In this document: in pieces, positions 32,592-36,391 of the stretch | Position numbering within the stretch: position 1 is the first letter of the stretch | Layout: each line of letters starts with the position of its first letter | Source: an uncultured Bacteroidia bacterium | GTDB taxonomy: Bacteria; Bacteroidota; Bacteroidia; Bacteroidales; Prolixibacteraceae | Assembly: GCA_903905505.1 (NCBI GenBank) | Contig: CAIVGL010000031.1 | Span: 1-36,391, forward strand | Direction: 5' to 3' | DNA: 36,391 nucleotides | Notes under the pieces: generated by a model | What the model saw: only the letters and a program-made list of their open reading frames with translations | What the model was told of the DNA's origin: nothing | Databases searched by the model: none | Translations under genes and position numbers: made by a program

Positions 32592-35500
32592 ATGTCAATA
32601 GATAAACATAAAATTAAAGAATTTCTTCCCACCAGTTGGGCGATAGATAACAAGACAAGTATTTATGTACTTGCGTTTTTAATCTCCTTGTTGGGTCTGA
32701 TGAATTACTTGATCATTCCAAAGGAGCAATTCCCGCAGGTCATTATCCCTTATATCGTGGTGAACACGCCTTACCCAGGAACATCACCTGAGGATATGGA
32801 GAATTTAGTCTCTCGTCCGATTGAGAAGCAGTTGAAGTCGATTGCTGATGTGAAGAAGGTAACGAGTAATTCGGTTCCCGATTTCTCTTCAATCATTGTT
32901 GAATTTGATCCTAACGTCTCGATCTCTGATGCCAAGCAGCGTGTGCGCGATGCGGTTGATAAGTCGAAGCCCGATCTTCCCAATGATTTGCCTGATCAGC
33001 CTCAAGTAATGGATATCGACTTATCGGAATTTCCGGTAATGTACATCAATATCGTAGGGAACTATAGTCTGGATAAGCTTAAGAAATATGCCGATGTAGC
33101 TCAGGATAAATTTGAAGGAATAAAAGAGATTACTCGTGTTGACATTGTGGGTGCTTTGGAACGGGAGATTCAGATTGAGGCCGATATCTTTAAGATGCAG
33201 GCTGCAAAGGTTACGTTTAGTGATATTGAAAGAGCCGTAGCAGGTGAAAATATTACCATTTCTGGAGGTATCATCACCACCAATGGAACAAAAAATACGG
33301 TTCGTTTAAAAGGGCAATTTCAAACGGTGCAAGCCCTAAGAGATATCATTGTCCATTCGTCTAGCGGTGCATTTATTCGGCTGAGTGACTTAGCTGATAT
33401 TAAGGATGATTTTAAAGAGCAGGAGAGTTTTGCTCGTTTAGATGGCAATAATGTGATCACCTTGAATGTGATAAAAAAGAGTGGCGCGAACCTCTTAGAT
33501 GCATCTGATCATATTAAAGATATTATTGACAATGAATTAAAGGGGAAAGTTTTTCCTTCGGATCTTACACTTTCTGTCACAGGAGACCAGAGCCTATTAA
33601 CTCGCAATACCCTTGAAGAGCTAAATAATACCATCATTATTGGATTTATTTTAGTGACGATTGTATTGATGTTCTTTATGGGATTCACCAATGCATTCTT
33701 TGTGGGTCTTTCAGTTCCCCTCTCCATGGCGGTGGCTTATTTAGTTCTTCCAGGCATTGGGTTCACCATGAATATGATTGTCATGTTTGGGTTTATTTTT
33801 GCCCTCGGGATTGTGGTAGACGATGCTATCGTGGTCATAGAGAATACCCACCGATTGCATCGAAAAAATCCAGATATCAAAGTGGCGGCTAAGTTAGCTG
33901 CAGGCGAAGTCTTTCTTCCGATCTTATCGGGAACGCTAACAACTTTAGCGCCGTTCTTTCCACTTGCCTTCTGGCCAGGCATCGTTGGACAGTTTATGCA
34001 TTACTTACCAGTGACTTTAATCATAACGCTTTTTGCGTCATTGTTTGTAGCCTATATTTTTAATCCAGTTTTTGCGGTCTCCTTTATGCAGCACGAATAT
34101 GATGCAGAGGTCGATAACCAAAAGTCATGGCGTAAGATACGGAAGTACTTGATTGGTGCTTTCGGTGTTGCACTGGTCTGCTATGCATCAAAGTCTTATG
34201 GACTGGCTAACTTCCTTGTGATTGCCATAATTCTTATTGTGGCTTACAACTATGCGATTCGTTTTTGGATTTTAGGATTTCAAGAAAAACTATGGCCATC
34301 GTTAATGGATTCTTATGAAAGAGCAATCCGGACGGTCCTAAAAGGGAACAGGGCTGTGTGGATGCTTATTTCTATGGTGGCATTATTCTTCTTCACCCTA
34401 TTTCTTGTTGGCATTGTCAAGCCAAAAGTTTTATTCTTTCCAGAGAATGACCCGAATAACGTGTATGTGTATATTAAGATGCCTGGAGGAACCGATCAAG
34501 TAGTAACCGATAGTGTTACAAAAATTGCGGAGACTAGGGTCTATAAGGTTTTAGGAAGGAATAATGCAGATGTTGAGTCGATTATTTCTAATGTTACCAT
34601 TGGTGCTGAAGAGCAAGGATTTGCTTCGACAGGGAAAGCGTTTAACAAGGGAAAAGTTTCGGTTAATTTCATTGAGAATAAAAGACGCACAACAGGAATC
34701 TCTACCACCAAATATATGAATATGATCAGAGAAGGTGTGGGTCGTATTCCTGGGGCAGAGATTACTGTGAACAAGAATAGTAATGGCCCTCCAACGGGTA
34801 AGCCAATCAACATAGAGGTCACTAGTCAGAATTTAGAGAATTTAGTGTCTGATGCTTTTGCGTTTAAAGTATATCTTGACTCGCTAAGAATTCCAGGCAT
34901 TGAGGAGTTAAAGGCTGATTTTGAGATGAACTCCCCTGAGATCATTATTGATATCGATCGTGAGCGGGCTATGCGCCAGGGGATCTCCACCGGACAGATC
35001 GGTATGGAAATTAGGACAGCGCTATTTGGCAAAGAAGTCTCAAAGTTTAAGCAAGACGAAGATGAGTATCCGATAACGTTGCGCTATCACAAAGTTACTC
35101 GCGACAACATCAATTCACTAATCAACTTGCAGATTACCTACCGGGATATGAATTCAGGCTTGCTGAAAAGTGTTCCGCTTTCAACGGTAGCCAAGATAAA
35201 ATATGAGACTTCATATGCCGGCATTAAACGACTAAATCAGAAGAGGGTTATTACGGTTTATTCGAATGTTCTTTCAGGTTATGCCGCTAATGATATTGTC
35301 CCATTGATTAAAAAGGAAGCGTTGAAGTTTAATAAGCATGAAGGGACTGAATTTAAGCTAACCGGAGAGCAGGAGGACCAGCAGGAGACCTCAATATTCT
35401 TAATGAAAGCGATGATTATTGCACTCGGGATTATCTTCTTTATCCTGATCACTCAGTTTGGATCAATCAGCAAGACCATCATTATTCTAAGCGAGGTTCT

Positions 35501-35993
35501 GTTTAGTATCATTGGAGTTCTGCTTGGGGTGATGCTGTTTAAAATGGATCTCGTTATCATGATGACTGGTCTTGGGATTGTAGCTTTAGGAGGTATTGTT
35601 GTTCGGAATGGAATTCTGATTGTCGAATTTTGCGATGTGATGAAGCAGCGAGGATTAAAGACGCGTGATGCCATTATTCAGGCTGGAAGAACACGTATCA
35701 CACCTGTTGTTTTAACTGCCACTGCGACCATGCTTGGACTTGTTCCTTTGGCAGTTGGGATGAACATCAATTTTGTCACGTTGTTCACCGAGCTTAATCC
35801 GCATATCTATTTTGGAGGTGACAATGTCGCTTTCTGGGGACCATTAGCTTGGACCATCATCTTTGGACTTAGTTTTGCCACATTCTTAACCTTGATCCTT
35901 GTGCCAGCATTGTACTATCTTGATTACATCATCCGCTTGAAATTTAAACGGAGAAAGAATTTGAGAAGAATCAAGTTGCTGAATGAAAATTAA
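32592..35993 (+). CDS. RND (HAE1/AcrB-type) efflux transporter
   Basis: An inner-membrane proton-driven exporter of 1133 residues with twelve membrane helices in two pseudo-repeats and two large periplasmic porter loops. Characteristic segments are IPKEQFPQVIIPYIVVNTPYPGTSPEDME near 45-73, the TM4 proton-relay VVDDAIVVIENTHR near 407-420, ITGEQEDQQET-like sequence before the second half, and GLGIVALGGIVVRNGILIVEF. It is slightly longer than E. coli AcrB because of a hydrophobic, charged insert around 500-560. It would pump drugs, bile-like or hydrophobic compounds from the periplasm with the adaptor and TolC genes just upstream. Substrate range cannot be predicted. Confidence 0.95.
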   Translation: MSIDKHKIKEFLPTSWAIDNKTSIYVLAFLISLLGLMNYLIIPKEQFPQVIIPYIVVNTPYPGTSPEDMENLVSRPIEKQLKSIADVKKVTSNSVPDFSSIIVEFDPNVSISDAKQRVRDAVDKSKPDLPNDLPDQPQVMDIDLSEFPVMYINIVGNYSLDKLKKYADVAQDKFEGIKEITRVDIVGALEREIQIEADIFKMQAAKVTFSDIERAVAGENITISGGIITTNGTKNTVRLKGQFQTVQALRDIIVHSSSGAFIRLSDLADIKDDFKEQESFARLDGNNVITLNVIKKSGANLLDASDHIKDIIDNELKGKVFPSDLTLSVTGDQSLLTRNTLEELNNTIIIGFILVTIVLMFFMGFTNAFFVGLSVPLSMAVAYLVLPGIGFTMNMIVMFGFIFALGIVVDDAIVVIENTHRLHRKNPDIKVAAKLAAGEVFLPILSGTLTTLAPFFPLAFWPGIVGQFMHYLPVTLIITLFASLFVAYIFNPVFAVSFMQHEYDAEVDNQKSWRKIRKYLIGAFGVALVCYASKSYGLANFLVIAIILIVAYNYAIRFWILGFQEKLWPSLMDSYERAIRTVLKGNRAVWMLISMVALFFFTLFLVGIVKPKVLFFPENDPNNVYVYIKMPGGTDQVVTDSVTKIAETRVYKVLGRNNADVESIISNVTIGAEEQGFASTGKAFNKGKVSVNFIENKRRTTGISTTKYMNMIREGVGRIPGAEITVNKNSNGPPTGKPINIEVTSQNLENLVSDAFAFKVYLDSLRIPGIEELKADFEMNSPEIIIDIDRERAMRQGISTGQIGMEIRTALFGKEVSKFKQDEDEYPITLRYHKVTRDNINSLINLQITYRDMNSGLLKSVPLSTVAKIKYETSYAGIKRLNQKRVITVYSNVLSGYAANDIVPLIKKEALKFNKHEGTEFKLTGEQEDQQETSIFLMKAMIIALGIIFFILITQFGSISKTIIILSEVLFSIIGVLLGVMLFKMDLVIMMTGLGIVALGGIVVRNGILIVEFCDVMKQRGLKTRDAIIQAGRTRITPVVLTATATMLGLVPLAVGMNINFVTLFTELNPHIYFGGDNVAFWGPLAWTIIFGLSFATFLTLILVPALYYLDYIIRLKFKRRKNLRRIKLLNEN

Positions 35994-36039
35994 ATCTAAC
36001 TGATTGTTAAATAACTTGTCTTTTTAACAGTTAAATTTG

Positions 36040-36096
36040 GAGCCATGATTACTATATTCTCATTTTGAATGGTGATATTTTAATCATGGCTCTTTT
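36040..36096 (+). terminator. Long-loop terminator behind the RND operon
   Basis: GAGCCATGATTA (36040-36051) and TAATCATGGCTC (36081-36092) form a perfect 12-bp stem around a 29-nt loop, followed by TTTT. It lies 47 bases after the RND stop. TAAATTTG directly in front (36032-36039) fits a -7 element, so it could instead be the leader hairpin of the next gene. Confidence 0.65.
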
Positions 36097-36124
36097 GTAA
36101 CCTATTAAACCTAAATAACCACCT

Positions 36125-36391
36125 ATGAACAACCCTATTAAATGGATTAGATTACGTCGTCTTGTAATTTTAATCTTGTTGGTATCTCCTTCCATTCAGA
36201 CCTATGCCCAAGATATTCCGCTGCATTGGACAAAAAAATCGTCGGGGATATGGGCGGCAGAAGCAGGTTCGCCTGAAGCGGTAAATTTCACTTCCGTTTC
36301 TCAGGTGAAGCCGAAGAGTGAGGCGTTGGCTGCTATGGCTGACATCCCGTTTCCTTTGGCGGAGAATGAGATCAAAGCAACTGTATTTGAT
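36125..36391 (+). CDS. N-terminal part of a secreted protein of unknown function (partial)
   Basis: An ATG at 36125 opens a frame of 89 codons to the window edge. Residues 1-31 form a Sec signal peptide with a charged start (NNPIKWIRLRR), a hydrophobic core (LVILILLVSPS) and a likely cut after TYAQ. The mature part begins DIPLHWTKKSSGIWAAEAG and contains no motif I can assign. It is separated from the RND gene by a strong hairpin and probably has its own transcription. It could be a secreted carbohydrate-active or surface protein, but there is no direct support for that. Confidence 0.65.
   Translation, partial: MNNPIKWIRLRRLVILILLVSPSIQTYAQDIPLHWTKKSSGIWAAEAGSPEAVNFTSVSQVKPKSEALAAMADIPFPLAENEIKATVFD

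Overview
The window looks like a chromosomal segment of a Bacteroidota species, probably in or near Bacteroidales/Marinilabiliales. Base composition is AT-rich and there are no Shine-Dalgarno-like leaders. Upstream regions repeatedly carry the Bacteroidota -7 element TAnnTTTG, in the best cases with TTG 18-20 nt upstream. The gene families are also typical: TonB receptor with a carboxypeptidase-like N-terminal domain, PepSY protein, exported Gfo/Idh/MocA oxidoreductases with twin-arginine leaders, ThuA proteins, a eukaryote-type hexokinase and a TetR-TolC-MFP-RND cluster. I saw no rRNA, tRNA, CRISPR array, insertion sequence or prophage.

Layout. (1) 1-1210: end of a cell-envelope locus on the minus strand, a GT2 lipid-carrier glycosyltransferase translationally coupled to a cut-off membrane protein. 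(2) 1272-7025: a minus-strand operon with a clear promoter and terminator. It encodes a tetraheme NapC/NrfH-like cytochrome fused to an FGE/sulfatase-modifying-factor-like domain, two Tat-exported Gfo/Idh/MocA oxidoreductases (the second broken by an in-frame TGA) and a ThuA-fold lipoprotein. (3) 7069-19092: housekeeping genes polA, a polyprenyl diphosphate synthase, dtd-mazG-like-deoC, hexokinase, rbfA-methyltransferase-LolC/E-like permease, and metG. A relic of an OmpR-type response regulator C-terminus lies behind metG. (4) 19237-24042: a second sugar locus with a ThuA-DUF6807 fusion, a further exported Gfo/Idh/MocA protein, yaaA and an exported sugar isomerase/epimerase whose promoter sits in a 17-bp inverted repeat. 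(5) 24141-29266: ybaK, then a metal or siderophore uptake group of PepSY membrane protein, TonB receptor and a small Cys-containing membrane protein. (6) 29440-35993: a TetR regulator and a complete tripartite RND efflux operon, followed by a strong hairpin and the first 89 codons of a secreted protein.

How the genes may work together. The least described part is the pair of sugar-oxidation loci. They combine exported Gfo/Idh/MocA enzymes, ThuA proteins, an exported TIM-barrel isomerase and, in the first locus, a membrane tetraheme cytochrome. In rhizobia the ThuA and ThuB (Gfo/Idh) proteins act on disaccharides through 3-keto derivatives. By inference, this organism may oxidise glycosides in the periplasm and exchange electrons with the quinone pool through the cytochrome-FGE fusion. 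The sequence supports the parts list and operon structure. The reaction, substrate and electron route are hypotheses.
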